The notes under the pieces were generated by a model. That model saw nothing but the letters and a program-made list of their open reading frames with translations. It ran no database searches and was not told the DNA's origin. DNA of 64,000 nt from Actinomycetes bacterium. GTDB lineage: Bacteria; Actinomycetota; JAICYB01. The translations under genes were made by a program, and so were the position numbers. Positions 25,084 to 34,238 of the stretch are shown here, piece by piece; position 1 is the stretch's first letter; each line of letters opens with the position of its first letter. Location of the stretch: positions 19,218 through 83,217 of the forward strand of contig JAICYB010000007.1 of NCBI GenBank assembly GCA_025934435.1. The letters are read 5' to 3'.

Positions 25084-26358
25084 GTGTTCTGCGAGCACTG
25101 GATCACGAACGTCGAGTTGATGTGGGAACACCCACTCTTCGAACGCTTCATCCGTCGCCTCGGCAGCTACGGGCGCTTGATCCTCCTCGACAAACGTGGG
25201 ACGGGGCTGTCGGACAACGTCGAGTGGACCTCGGCGACCGACCCTGCGCTCCGCGCCGTCGCTGAGTGGGCGACGGACGACATCGTCACGGTGATGGATG
25301 CGGCGGGATCGGAGAGCGCCGTCATACTCGCCTGCGATATGGGTGGGTGGTACGCGTGTCAGTTCGCCGCCGTGCACCCGCAGCGTACGAGGGGCCTGTT
25401 GCTGACCGACCCCATCCCGTGCGTGCTCAAACGGGAGGACTACCCGTTCGGTTTCGACCGCGACGCGTACTTCGGATTCGTACAACGCGTCCCGGAACTT
25501 CTCGGGACGGGACAGCTCGTCGGCGCGCTCGCGCCGGACCTCAGGGACGACGCGGAGTTGATCTCCTGGCTCGCGAGATACGAGCGGATGTCGGTCGCAC
25601 CGTCGCTCCTTGTCCGCTACTGGGAAGACGTCGGCGAGCTGGACCAGCGGTCGCTCCTTCCGCTCATCCAGCCGCCGGTGCTCGCCATCGACCACGAAGG
25701 TTCGTTCCTCGGCAACGCCGGTCGCTTCGTGGCCGAGCACGTTCAGAACGGACGATCGGTGATCGTCGGTGGTCGCAACCGTGCGTTCTGGGCTCCTCAG
25801 CCGCCGGAGTTCTGGGAGACGATCGCGGGTTTCATCGGCGTGGGGACGGCGTCCGAGCCGGCGATCACCGACCGCGTTCTCGCGGCCGTCCTGTTCACGG
25901 ACATCGTCTCGTCGACGCAGCGGAGCGTCGAGATGGGCGATCGTGCATGGAGTGAGGTGCTCGACACGTTCGAACGGATCTCGCGGCGCTTGATCGAACG
26001 TTACCGCGGTCGTTTGGTGAAGACGACGGGGGACGGAGCACTCGCGACATTCGACGGTCCCGCCCGGGCGATCTCGTGCGCACTAGCGATGCGTGAGGAA
26101 CTCCGGCTCGTCGGCGTACCGATCCGCGCCGGCCTCCACGTCGGGGAGATCGAGATGCGCGGCGACGATGTAAGCGGAACGGCCGTCAATGTCGCAGCGC
26201 GGGTCCTCGGTGTCGCGGCCGACGGCGAGGTGTGGGCGTCGAGGACGGTGAAAGATCTCGTCGCGGGCTCCGATCTCATGTTCGACGATCGCGGCACGCA
26301 CGACCTCAAAGGATTGCCGGAGCCCTGGCAGCTCTACGTCTTGACGGGGTCGCGGTAG
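25084..26358 (+). CDS. Alpha/beta-hydrolase - class III adenylate cyclase fusion
   Basis: A two-domain signalling enzyme of 424 residues from the GTG at 25084. The N-terminal hydrolase domain has LLDKRGTGLSD and an elbow reading LACDMGGWYA, with Asp near residue 85 at the nucleophile position where Ser is usual. The C-terminal cyclase domain has both metal Asp (FTDIVSS, about 273; TTGDGALATF, about 317) and the transition-state pair Asn and Arg (AVNVAARV, about 369 and 373), so cAMP synthesis is plausible. Homology continues upstream in frame to about 25000 (EASEIHYAGPRGGRIAYRTF), but no canonical start lies there; an ATA at 25000 is the best-placed codon. Confidence 0.87.
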   Translation: MFCEHWITNVELMWEHPLFERFIRRLGSYGRLILLDKRGTGLSDNVEWTSATDPALRAVAEWATDDIVTVMDAAGSESAVILACDMGGWYACQFAAVHPQRTRGLLLTDPIPCVLKREDYPFGFDRDAYFGFVQRVPELLGTGQLVGALAPDLRDDAELISWLARYERMSVAPSLLVRYWEDVGELDQRSLLPLIQPPVLAIDHEGSFLGNAGRFVAEHVQNGRSVIVGGRNRAFWAPQPPEFWETIAGFIGVGTASEPAITDRVLAAVLFTDIVSSTQRSVEMGDRAWSEVLDTFERISRRLIERYRGRLVKTTGDGALATFDGPARAISCALAMREELRLVGVPIRAGLHVGEIEMRGDDVSGTAVNVAARVLGVAADGEVWASRTVKDLVAGSDLMFDDRGTHDLKGLPEPWQLYVLTGSR

Positions 26359-26365
26359 CCGCGCT

Positions 26366-28003
26366 CTACGCCGGTGGGATGACGGGCAGGATCAGCCGCG
26401 AGGGATGTTCGGCGTTGTGGAGCACGCGGTTCGTGGCCGTTTCCTTCCGCGTTCCCGTGCCGATGTCCTCGCCCGTGTTCAGGTTCCTGTCGTATTTCGG
26501 GAACGCGCTCGAGCTCACTTCCAAACGGATGCGGTGGCCGGCCTCGAAGACCTGCGACGTGTTCCACATGTCGATCTCGAAGCTGTACACCTCGCCGGGC
26601 GTCATGAACTCGGCTTTCTCCGGACCGTTCCGGTAGCGCGCACGCACGACGCTGTCGCACACCCGTTGGCAGAAGCCGGACGGGTGCACGTCGACGAGCT
26701 TGGCCGTGAAGTCGGTGTCGACGGCGGAGGACGAAGCGAAGAAGACCAGTCGCACCGGTCCCGTCACCTCGAGGTCGGCGTCGAGCACTTCGGTCGTGTA
26801 GCAGAGGACGTCCCCGCGCTGCTCGACGGCGCTGTAGTCGTCCGGGCCCCCGAGCTGTGAACCCGTGGGCTGCGTGATGAACGGGACGGGACGGTTGGGG
26901 TCGTAGACGTACTTATCGGCCGCCTCGTCGGCGGCGGGCGGCGACTCGTCCAGCTTGCCGTCGCCGAAGCGGCTGTTCGCCGAGCCGCCGGAGTGCAGGA
27001 AGAAGTCGGTCGATCGCGTCCGCGCGAGCGGCCATTCGTTCTCGTCGCGCCACTCGTTTCGTCCCATGACGAAGATCCGCACGCGCGGGACGTCCGTCTC
27101 CGCGCGCCCGAGCGTCCCGTCGAGCCAGGTGGCGATGTAGCCCTCCATGTCGATGACAGCGGACGGACCGAAGTCGACCTCGCCGAGCTTCCGGCTCGAG
27201 TTCACCCCGTGACCCCACGGGCCCATCAACAGACGCTGTCCGTCCCGCGCCCCATCGCTCGCCGCCTGCGTCGACATCCCGATGTAGTTGATCGGCGTGC
27301 CGATCTGCTCGTCGTCGTACCAGCCCGAGACGTGCAGGACGGGGACGTCCATCTCCGTGAACCGGTTCTGATAGCGCTCGAAATCCCAGTACTCGTCGCG
27401 CGAGGTGTGTGTCATCGCTTGCCGCCAATTCGCGCTCGAGAATCCGGCGGCTTCGTCCATCGTGATGAGTGGGAGGTGCTCGTATACCTGCATCCAGTTC
27501 ACCCCGGCGGTGCTCTGCGACAGGCGACGGTCCGTCAGCCGGTGCCAGCTCACGGTCATGATCGACGTGCCCGCCGTCGGGAACTCGACGAACGGATCCG
27601 ACGGCGACACGACGATGACCATCGCGCGCAGATGCGGCGGACGTTCGAGCGCCACCATCCAGCCGGCGCGCGCACCGTACGAGGCGCCGCGATACACGAC
27701 GTTGCCGTCGCACCATGGTTGCTCGGCGACCCACTCGATCGTGTCGTAGCCGTCCGGACCGTCGTGTACATACGGAACGAACGTGCCGTCGGAGTCGCCA
27801 CGTCCGCGGACGTCTTGGACGACGAGCGCGTATCCCTTGGCATTGACGCCGCTCGCGAGTCCGGCGAACGCGGCTTGGTTCTTGTTGTACGGCGTTCGCC
27901 CGACGACGACTGGGAACGGTCCGTCGCCGGGAGGCAGGTAGAGGTCGGTCGCGAGGTCCGTGCCGTCGCGGGCGCGAACGAGGACGTTGAACCGTTCCAT
28001 CAT
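26366..28003 (-). CDS. CocE/NonD family hydrolase (X-Pro dipeptidyl-peptidase-like)
   Basis: A 545-residue hydrolase of the cocaine-esterase/glutaryl-acylase group. The alpha/beta-hydrolase core has the oxyanion Tyr in GRTPYNKN, the nucleophile elbow YRGASYGARAGW (Ser108), SGWYDDEQ after the cap domain and the His of GPWGHG. The C-terminal jelly-roll domain includes VTGPVRLVFFASSSAVDTDFTAKLVDV. Known members cleave esters or amides; the substrate is not evident. No signal peptide is seen. It is coupled by an ATGA overlap (28000-28003) to the upstream SDR. Confidence 0.88.
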   Translation of the reverse strand: MMERFNVLVRARDGTDLATDLYLPPGDGPFPVVVGRTPYNKNQAAFAGLASGVNAKGYALVVQDVRGRGDSDGTFVPYVHDGPDGYDTIEWVAEQPWCDGNVVYRGASYGARAGWMVALERPPHLRAMVIVVSPSDPFVEFPTAGTSIMTVSWHRLTDRRLSQSTAGVNWMQVYEHLPLITMDEAAGFSSANWRQAMTHTSRDEYWDFERYQNRFTEMDVPVLHVSGWYDDEQIGTPINYIGMSTQAASDGARDGQRLLMGPWGHGVNSSRKLGEVDFGPSAVIDMEGYIATWLDGTLGRAETDVPRVRIFVMGRNEWRDENEWPLARTRSTDFFLHSGGSANSRFGDGKLDESPPAADEAADKYVYDPNRPVPFITQPTGSQLGGPDDYSAVEQRGDVLCYTTEVLDADLEVTGPVRLVFFASSSAVDTDFTAKLVDVHPSGFCQRVCDSVVRARYRNGPEKAEFMTPGEVYSFEIDMWNTSQVFEAGHRIRLEVSSSAFPKYDRNLNTGEDIGTGTRKETATNRVLHNAEHPSRLILPVIPPA

Positions 28004-28872
28004 GAAGAGAAGGGCTCGCGTCCGAGCTGCTCGCGGATCGGGACGAACTCGGGCTGCATCAACGTGCGCCGTTGCCAGTTCGCTCCGTCCACGACGAGTG
28101 TGGAACCGGTGATGTAGCTCGCGTACGGTGAGGCGAGGTACGTCGCCGCCCAGCCGAACTCCCGCGTCGTACCAACGCGTCCGCCGGGGATCGTCTTGCC
28201 TTCCGCGCCGCCGCGTCCGGGGACGTTCTTGATCTGATCCGGTTCATCGTCGTGTGGGATGAGCCCGGGGATCAGATAGTTCACTCGGATCCCGTAGGGA
28301 GCCCACTCGACGGCGAGCGTGTCGGTCAGGTTCTTCACGCCGGCTTTCGACGCGGCGGAATGCGCGAAGCCCGGCCCGCCCGTCCACGTATAGGACGCAC
28401 CGACGTTCACGATCGAGCCCGGCGTCTTCGCCGCGATGTGGCGGCGTCCGAACTCGCGCGAGCAGAAGAACGTGCCGTCGAGCACGATCTGCGTGACGGC
28501 CCGCCAACCGTTCGGTGACAGGTCTTCGGCGGGGATCGGGAAGTTGCCGGCGGCGTTGTTGATGAGTACGTCGGGCAGGCCGAGGCTCGTCTCGACTTCG
28601 TCGAACGTGGCAGCGACGGACGCCGCGTCCCGGATGTCACACGACACGGAGATCGCGTTCACGCCGAGCGCCTCGACCGCGGCCACTCCTGCGGCCAGAT
28701 GCTCCGCGCTGCGCGAGACGATGGCGACGTTCGCACCGAGGCGCGCGAACTCCGTCGCGATGCCTTTCCCGATCCCGGTGCCGCCGCCGGTCACGAGCAC
28801 GACCTGACCGACGAAGGTTCCCGCGGGGAGGGCGGACGCGCCTTCGTCCGGCGGGTTCGGTAATCCGTTCAT
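28000..28872 (-). CDS. SDR family protein, 2,4-dienoyl-CoA reductase-like
   Basis: A 290-residue SDR. The cofactor motif VTGGGTGIGKGIATEF and LINNAAGNFPIPAEDLSPNGW, as well as the active-site stretch VGASYTWTGGPGFAHSAASKAG lacking the classical Tyr before the Lys, match the 2,4-dienoyl-CoA reductase/peroxisomal enoyl-CoA reductase subgroup. It would use NADPH to reduce an unsaturated acyl-CoA during degradation of unsaturated acids. The start ATG at 28872 is 17 bases from the divergent ligase start, so the two promoters must overlap. Confidence 0.87.
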   Translation of the reverse strand: MNGLPNPPDEGASALPAGTFVGQVVLVTGGGTGIGKGIATEFARLGANVAIVSRSAEHLAAGVAAVEALGVNAISVSCDIRDAASVAATFDEVETSLGLPDVLINNAAGNFPIPAEDLSPNGWRAVTQIVLDGTFFCSREFGRRHIAAKTPGSIVNVGASYTWTGGPGFAHSAASKAGVKNLTDTLAVEWAPYGIRVNYLIPGLIPHDDEPDQIKNVPGRGGAEGKTIPGGRVGTTREFGWAATYLASPYASYITGSTLVVDGANWQRRTLMQPEFVPIREQLGREPFSS

Positions 28873-28875
28873 CGC

Positions 28876-28881
28876 TAGGAT
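28876..28881 (+). promoter_or_regulatory. -10 box TAGGAT, leaderless type
   Basis: TANNNT hexamer 8 bases before the ATG at 28890, inside the 17-base gap between two divergent genes. Confidence 0.4.
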
Positions 28882-28889
28882 TCTGCGCG

Positions 28890-30332
28890 ATGCTGAACGT
28901 CCCCGCGAACGAGGATCGGTTCCTTTCTGTCGACGGTGTCTCCCGGACGTTCCGTGAGGAGCGCGACGAAGCCGAGCGCCTTGCGGGTGCATTGCACGCG
29001 CGCGGAGTGCGGAAAGGCGATCGCGTCGCATCGATCCTGCCCAACTGCATCGAGCACGTCGACCTCATCTTCGCGTGCGCTCGTCTCGGCGCGATCCACG
29101 TTCCGACGAACGTCTTCCTGAAGGGCGAGTTTCTCCGCTACCAGCTCGACGACGCGCAGCCCGCGATCGTCGTCGCCGACGACGCGGGTCTTGCGGCCCT
29201 CGGCGATATCGGCCGCGAAGGGATCCGTCCCGCCGATCTCGATGCGGACGAACCACCACCGAACGTCGAGACGCTTCCAAGTGATGTGCTGTCGATCATC
29301 TACACCTCCGGCACGACGGGCATGCCGAAGGGATGCATGCTGCCGTACGGCTACCACGTGCAGCAGGACAACTCACTCCTCGATTACCGCGACGGCGACG
29401 TGCTGTACACCGCTCTGCCACTGTTCCACGGCTGGGCGCGCGGCATGCTGTTCGCCGCGCTCCGCTACGAGCTCCCGTTCCACCTCGACGCCGAGTTCTC
29501 GGCGACGAACGCGCTCCAGCGCATCCGCGAGACGCGCGCGACGGTCTTCTCCGGCGTCGGCGCGATGGGACTCGCGTTGCTCGCCCAGCCGGAGACCGAC
29601 TCAGACGCCGACAACGATCTGCGCGTTGCGTTCATGATCCCGTTCAGCGCGCAGGACGAAGCCCGCTTCACCGCGCGCTTCGGCCCCCGGGTGCAATCGC
29701 AGATGTACGGCCAGACCGAGACCGGCGCCATAACATTCACGCCGCTGCACGACAAGGGGAAGCCGGGAACGATCGGCAAGGCGTCGTCGCTCTACGACGT
29801 CAAGCTCGACGACGATGGCGAAGTGCTCGTGAAGGAGAAGCGTCCGGACACCATGTTCAAGGGCTACTGGCCGGACGCATCACGGCCCGATTGGCACCGC
29901 ACGGGCGATCTTGCGCGCATCGACGACGACGGCTACTTCGTGTTCGTCGACCGGAAGAAGGACGCCCTTCGTCGTCGCGGCGAGAACGTCAGTTCCGTGC
30001 AGCTCGAAGCGGGGATCGTCGCGCACCCGAAGATCGCGGAAGCCGCGGTCGTTGCGGTCGAGGCCGAGCTCGGCGAGGACGAGATCAAGGCCTGCGTGGT
30101 TGCGAGCGGCGATCTGGATCCGGAGGAGCTCTTCGCGTTCTTTCGCGAGACGCTGCCCTACTTCGCGATCCCGCGCTACGTCGAGGTCGTCGATGCGCTC
30201 CCGAAGACGGCGACCATGCGCGTGCAGAAGCACGTACTGCGTGCAGCCGGGATCACGCCGACGACGTGGGACTTCGAAGCGCTGGGTCTGACGGTTTCGC
30301 GCGACCAACGCAGAACTCACCGAAGCGACTGA
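28890..30332 (+). CDS. Acyl-CoA ligase (AMP-forming), CaiC-like
   Basis: A 480-residue ANL ligase. It has IYTSGTTGMPKGCMLPYGY, ALPLFHGWARGMLF, MYGQTETGAIT, RTGDLARIDDDGYFVFVDRKKDALRRRGENVSS and KTATMRVQKHVLR with the catalytic Lys. The RRRGEN and KDALRRRG segments are typical of crotonobetaine/carnitine- and bile-acid-CoA-ligase-like enzymes. The C-terminus overlaps the convergent esterase gene by 80 bases. Confidence 0.88.
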   Translation: MLNVPANEDRFLSVDGVSRTFREERDEAERLAGALHARGVRKGDRVASILPNCIEHVDLIFACARLGAIHVPTNVFLKGEFLRYQLDDAQPAIVVADDAGLAALGDIGREGIRPADLDADEPPPNVETLPSDVLSIIYTSGTTGMPKGCMLPYGYHVQQDNSLLDYRDGDVLYTALPLFHGWARGMLFAALRYELPFHLDAEFSATNALQRIRETRATVFSGVGAMGLALLAQPETDSDADNDLRVAFMIPFSAQDEARFTARFGPRVQSQMYGQTETGAITFTPLHDKGKPGTIGKASSLYDVKLDDDGEVLVKEKRPDTMFKGYWPDASRPDWHRTGDLARIDDDGYFVFVDRKKDALRRRGENVSSVQLEAGIVAHPKIAEAAVVAVEAELGEDEIKACVVASGDLDPEELFAFFRETLPYFAIPRYVEVVDALPKTATMRVQKHVLRAAGITPTTWDFEALGLTVSRDQRRTHRSD

Positions 30333-31515
30333 TCGCCCGTACCGCATACAGAGCACGGATCGACAGGAAGTGGTCGAACGCGTGCTGCGTGCCCGGGAGC
30401 TCGATGTAGATCACCGGCTGCCGTGAAACGGACCGCAATCGCTCGACGAACCCGCGTGCTTCCTCGACGAGCGCGAGCGTGTCGTGCGCGCCGTGGATGA
30501 CGAGGAATGGTGGTGCGTCCGCGTTCACGCGGAACCACGGCGATGCGTGTTCGAAGAACTCGCGGTCGTTTTTCAAGCGCCGTCCGGAGATCGTGAACTG
30601 CAGGAAGCGCAACATGCCCTTCTTGTGCACGCGTGACGCATGGCGGAGCTCGCCGAGCTGCGCGCCGGTCCAGTCGTACACGCCGTAGAACGGCGCGGCG
30701 GCTTGGACGGTCGTGTCCTTTTCCTCGAACCCCGGCTGGTATTCGGGATCGTTCGGCGTCAGCGCCGCGAGCGACGACAGATGGCCACCGGCTGAGTTGC
30801 CGCTGATCAAGATGAAGTTCGGATCGGCGCCGTACTCGTGCGCATGTTCCTTCACCCACGTGATCGCCTGCTTCACGGCGATGATGTGTGCCGGGAACTT
30901 GGACCGCGGCGCAAGCGGATAGTTCGGGACGAAGCACACCCATCCGCGCGAGGCCATCTCCATCAGCAGCGGCTTCGCCTGATGGTTCTTGTTCGAGACA
31001 CCGACGAGCCACGCTCCGCCCGGGACGTACAGGAAGCACGGGCGGTTCGTCCCGCCGGCTTCGGTGCGCCAGACGTCCAGGCGGTAGCGGCGCGTGCCGG
31101 GTGGTGCGTACGGGATGTCGCGGTCGCGACGGATCTTCCGGTTCCAGAGCTTGAAGGGGAACGCGTAGTCGCGCCATGCGACGGGCCGCGCGTCGGCGGG
31201 CCCGATCGCCTCGGTCAAGACGTCGTCGAAACGCTGGGCGACACGTCGTGCTTCGCGGACGGATCCCGCGAGGAGCAGGGCGATCACCGCCGAGATCGCG
31301 AGCGCGACCCAGCCGGGCCACGATCTCGCGCCGCCCTCGATGACGAAAGCGGCAACACCGACGACCTCGAGCACCAAGAGCTGCGGAGCGAGCTCGGTCA
31401 CGACCCACGACGCGAAGAACGCCGGGACGACGAAGAGCTGGAATCGGAGGGCGCGCCGTGCGTTGAGGACGAAGGCAAGCCCGACGATCGCGGCGATGAG
31501 GAACATGCGCGGCAT
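30253..31515 (-). CDS. Membrane-anchored alpha/beta hydrolase (BD-FAE/HSL-like esterase)
   Basis: A 420-residue esterase with three or four N-terminal hydrophobic segments (MFLIAAIVGLAFVLNA, LFVVPAFFASWVVTEL, LVLEVVGVAAFVIEG, WVALAISAVIALLLAG) before the catalytic domain, so it is probably anchored in the membrane. The core has YVPGGAWLVG (oxyanion HGG-like), ISGNSAGGHLSSL (Ser nucleophile) and HGAHDTLALVEEA and GTQHAFD (Asp and His). The ATG at 31515 was preferred; MFLIAA at 31506 is an alternative. Related actinobacterial proteins are lipases and acylglycerol hydrolases, which fits the adjacent divergent DGAT gene. Confidence 0.85.
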   Translation of the reverse strand: MPRMFLIAAIVGLAFVLNARRALRFQLFVVPAFFASWVVTELAPQLLVLEVVGVAAFVIEGGARSWPGWVALAISAVIALLLAGSVREARRVAQRFDDVLTEAIGPADARPVAWRDYAFPFKLWNRKIRRDRDIPYAPPGTRRYRLDVWRTEAGGTNRPCFLYVPGGAWLVGVSNKNHQAKPLLMEMASRGWVCFVPNYPLAPRSKFPAHIIAVKQAITWVKEHAHEYGADPNFILISGNSAGGHLSSLAALTPNDPEYQPGFEEKDTTVQAAAPFYGVYDWTGAQLGELRHASRVHKKGMLRFLQFTISGRRLKNDREFFEHASPWFRVNADAPPFLVIHGAHDTLALVEEARGFVERLRSVSRQPVIYIELPGTQHAFDHFLSIRALYAVRAISRFGEFCVGRAKPSDPALRSPTSSA

Positions 31516-31537
31516 GCTCTTATTCTGCCCCGAGGAG

Positions 31538-31543
31538 TACGCT
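31538..31543 (+). promoter_or_regulatory. -10 box TACGCT, leaderless type
   Basis: TANNNT hexamer 9 bases before the ATG at 31553 in a 37-base divergent gap. Confidence 0.35.
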
Positions 31544-31552
31544 GCTAGTCCC

Positions 31553-32962
31553 ATGGAGCGGATGAGCGGACTGGATGCGTCCTTCCTGTACTTCGAGACG
31601 CCGAACATGCATATGCACGTCGTCGGCGTCATCGTTTTCGATCCCTCGACGGCGCCGGAGGGCTACGACTTCGAGCGGGTGAAGGAGATGCTGCGGAACC
31701 GCCTGCATCTCGTCCCGCAGTTCCGCCGCAAGCTCGCGCCGATCCCGTTCAACGTGCATCACCCGGTGTGGGTCGAAGACGACGAGTTCGATCTCGACTA
31801 CCACGTACGGCGGGTCGGTTGTCCGGCCCCCGGTTCCGAGCGTGAGCTCGCGGAGCTCGTCGGCGACATCGCCTCCCGTCAGCTCGATCGGTCGCGTCCG
31901 CTCTGGGAGATGCACATCGTGGAGGGCCTCCAGAACGGATACGTCGCGTCGATCTCGAAGATGCATCACTGCACGATCGATGGCGTGTCCGGCGCGAACA
32001 TGATGGTGCACCTCTTCGATCTCGAGCCGGACGCTCCCGAGGTGAAGCCCACCGAGGAGTGGAAGCCCGAGAAGACGCCCAACGATTTCGAGCGTTTCGC
32101 CTTCGCCATGGCGTCGCGCATGCGGCGCCCGCTCAACGTCGCGAAGGTGGTGCCGCAGACGTTGCGCGCGGTTACGAGCATCGTGCAGCGCCGGCGCAGT
32201 GGTGCGTCCGGCATGGCCGCGCCGCTCACCGCACCACGTACCTCGTTCAACGCGCCGATCACTCCCCACCGCAAGGTGGCGTTCGCCACCACGTCCCTCG
32301 CCGAGGTGAAGGAGATCAAGCAGACCTTCGGTGTCACCGTGAACGACGTGGTCCTGACGATCTGTGCGAGTGCGCTTCGTCGTTACCTCGAAGGACGAAA
32401 CGAGCTGCCGGACAAGTCGTTGATCGCGACGTGTCCCGTCTCCGTCCGCGGCGACGACGAGAAGGAGACGGTCGGTGCGAACCGTGTGTCGGCGCTTTTC
32501 ACGACGCTCGCGACGAACATCGCCGACCCGGTCGAGCGGCTGAACGTGATCCACGAAGCGAACAAGGGCGCGAAGGAAGAGCACAACGCGGTCGGTGCGG
32601 ACATGCTGCAGTCGTGGGCCGAGTTCGCCGCGCCGACGACGTTCTCGCTCGCCGCGCGGATGTACACGGGGCTTCGGCTCGCCGAACGTCATCCGGTTGT
32701 GCACAACCTCGTCATCTCGAACGTGCCGGGGCCACCGTTCCCGCTCTACTTCGCCGGAGCGAAGCTCGTCGGTCTGAACCCGCTCGGTCCGATCTTCGAC
32801 GGGTCGGGACTGAACGTCACGGTGCTCTCCTACGTCGACAACATCGACTGGGGCTTCATCGCGTGCCGCGAGCTGATGCCCGATCTCTGGGATGTCGCGG
32901 GCGCGATCCCGGACGCCCAAGCTGAGCTGCTCAAGGCTGCACAGTCGGTTGCTTCCAACTGA
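31553..32962 (+). CDS. Wax ester synthase/diacylglycerol acyltransferase (WS/DGAT)
   Basis: A 469-residue bifunctional acyltransferase that esterifies fatty alcohols or diacylglycerol with acyl-CoA, making storage lipid at the membrane. The catalytic HHxxxDG motif is MHHCTIDGVSG (residues 138-144). Other family marks are the N-terminus MSGLDASFLYFETPNMHMHV, RPLWEMHIVEGL, PVSVRGDDEK and NLVISNVPGPPFPLYFAGAK. It is divergent from a membrane esterase and overlaps the next gene by 14 bases. Together they point to neutral-lipid storage and turnover. Confidence 0.93.
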   Translation: MERMSGLDASFLYFETPNMHMHVVGVIVFDPSTAPEGYDFERVKEMLRNRLHLVPQFRRKLAPIPFNVHHPVWVEDDEFDLDYHVRRVGCPAPGSERELAELVGDIASRQLDRSRPLWEMHIVEGLQNGYVASISKMHHCTIDGVSGANMMVHLFDLEPDAPEVKPTEEWKPEKTPNDFERFAFAMASRMRRPLNVAKVVPQTLRAVTSIVQRRRSGASGMAAPLTAPRTSFNAPITPHRKVAFATTSLAEVKEIKQTFGVTVNDVVLTICASALRRYLEGRNELPDKSLIATCPVSVRGDDEKETVGANRVSALFTTLATNIADPVERLNVIHEANKGAKEEHNAVGADMLQSWAEFAAPTTFSLAARMYTGLRLAERHPVVHNLVISNVPGPPFPLYFAGAKLVGLNPLGPIFDGSGLNVTVLSYVDNIDWGFIACRELMPDLWDVAGAIPDAQAELLKAAQSVASN

Positions 32963-33854
32963 GTTCACCGACCTCGCGCGCGAGGTCAACAATTGGGGGC
33001 GCTGGGGCGACGACGACGAGATCGGGACCCTCAACCTGATCGACGACGCCGCGGTGCTTCGCGGTGCGGCGTCCGTCGAAAGCGGCAAGCGGTTCGCGCT
33101 TGCTCTGCCGCTGTCCGCCGACGGCCCGCAGGCGGGTGCCGTTCCCGGTCGCATCAATCCCGTCCACCTGATGACGCAGGTGCGTGCGTCGTATTCGGAC
33201 GACCCCGACGGTGTGCGCGCGAGCGACGACGCCGTCGCGATGGGTCTCCAATGCGCCACGCACTGGGACGCACTCGCCCACGTCAGTTACGCCGGAAAGA
33301 TCTACAACGGTTTCCCGGACGATTCGGTCACGCAGCGAGGTGCGTCCCGCTGTTCGATCGCGAAAGTCCCGGCGGTCGCGAGCCGTGGCGTCCTCATCGA
33401 CATGGCGCCCGGCGACCGGCTCGAGCCCGGGACGAAGATCACCGCCGCCGATCTCGACGATGCGTGCCGCGTCGATGTGCTGCCCGGCGACATCATCCTG
33501 ATACGTACCGGTCAGATGCGTTTCCTCGACGACGGCGACCGTCAGTCGTTCATGTATCCGAGCGCCGGCATCGCGATGGACGCCGTGCGTTGGTTCCGCG
33601 CTCACGACATCGCCGCCGCCGCGACCGACACGATGACCTTCGAGGTGCTCCCCGGCGAGCTTCCGGATGTGTTCCTGCCGGTCCACATGCTCGACCTCGT
33701 CGACCTGGGTCTCACGCAGGGACAGAACTTCCATCTCGAAGCGCTAGCAGCCGACTGCGCGGAAGACGGCCGCTACGCCTTCTTCCTCGAAGCGACACCG
33801 GAACCGTTCGCGGACGCCGTCGGCGCACCGGTACAACCGGTAGCCGTGAAATGA
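32949..33854 (+). CDS. Cyclase family protein (kynurenine-formamidase-like fold)
   Basis: A 301-residue metal-dependent hydrolase of the cyclase/isatin hydrolase superfamily. A TTG start overlaps the previous gene. The metal motif region is CATHWDALAHVSY, close to the family HxGTHxDxPxH, followed by RGVLIDMA, DIILIRTGQM and GIAMDAVRWFRAHDIAAAATDTM. The length of about 300 residues matches the actinobacterial branch acting on cyclic amides or lactones. The next gene starts in its stop (ATGA). Confidence 0.85.
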   Translation: MLPTEFTDLAREVNNWGRWGDDDEIGTLNLIDDAAVLRGAASVESGKRFALALPLSADGPQAGAVPGRINPVHLMTQVRASYSDDPDGVRASDDAVAMGLQCATHWDALAHVSYAGKIYNGFPDDSVTQRGASRCSIAKVPAVASRGVLIDMAPGDRLEPGTKITAADLDDACRVDVLPGDIILIRTGQMRFLDDGDRQSFMYPSAGIAMDAVRWFRAHDIAAAATDTMTFEVLPGELPDVFLPVHMLDLVDLGLTQGQNFHLEALAADCAEDGRYAFFLEATPEPFADAVGAPVQPVAVK

Positions 33855-34231
33855 AGATCGTGCTCGGCGGTATCTGCCTCGATTGTCGCGACGCCGAAGA
33901 GCTCGCCGGTTTCTATTCCGAACTGCTCGGCTGGCCGGAGGTATATCGGGACGGCCCCGAGTGGATCGCGCTTCGCCAGGGCGACTTCGGCATCTCGTTC
34001 CAAGCCGAGGAGTGGTACGAGCCGCCGGTGTGGCCCGAGCAGCCGGACGAGCTGACGAAGATGATGCACTTCGAGATCGCGACGGACGACGTTCCCGCAG
34101 CCGTGGAGCGAGCGACCCTGCTCGGCGCACGCGAGGCGGCCCCACAACCGAGCGGGCGCGACCCGAATCAGCTCCGCGTGATGCTCGACCCGGCCGGTCA
34201 TCCGTTCTGCCTCTGTAACGACGACGCATAA
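33851..34231 (+). CDS. VOC family protein (glyoxalase-like)
   Basis: A 126-residue single vicinal-oxygen-chelate domain with two beta-alpha-beta-beta-beta modules: MKIVLGGICLDCRDAEELAGFYSELLGW and MMHFEIATDDVPAAVERATLLGA, ending LDPAGHPFCLC. This is the glyoxalase_6-like group, whose members bind or modify small molecules and only sometimes need metal. The function is unknown. It is coupled by ATGA (33851-33854) to the cyclase gene. Confidence 0.82.
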   Translation: MKIVLGGICLDCRDAEELAGFYSELLGWPEVYRDGPEWIALRQGDFGISFQAEEWYEPPVWPEQPDELTKMMHFEIATDDVPAAVERATLLGAREAAPQPSGRDPNQLRVMLDPAGHPFCLCNDDA

Positions 34232-34238
34232 TCTTCCG

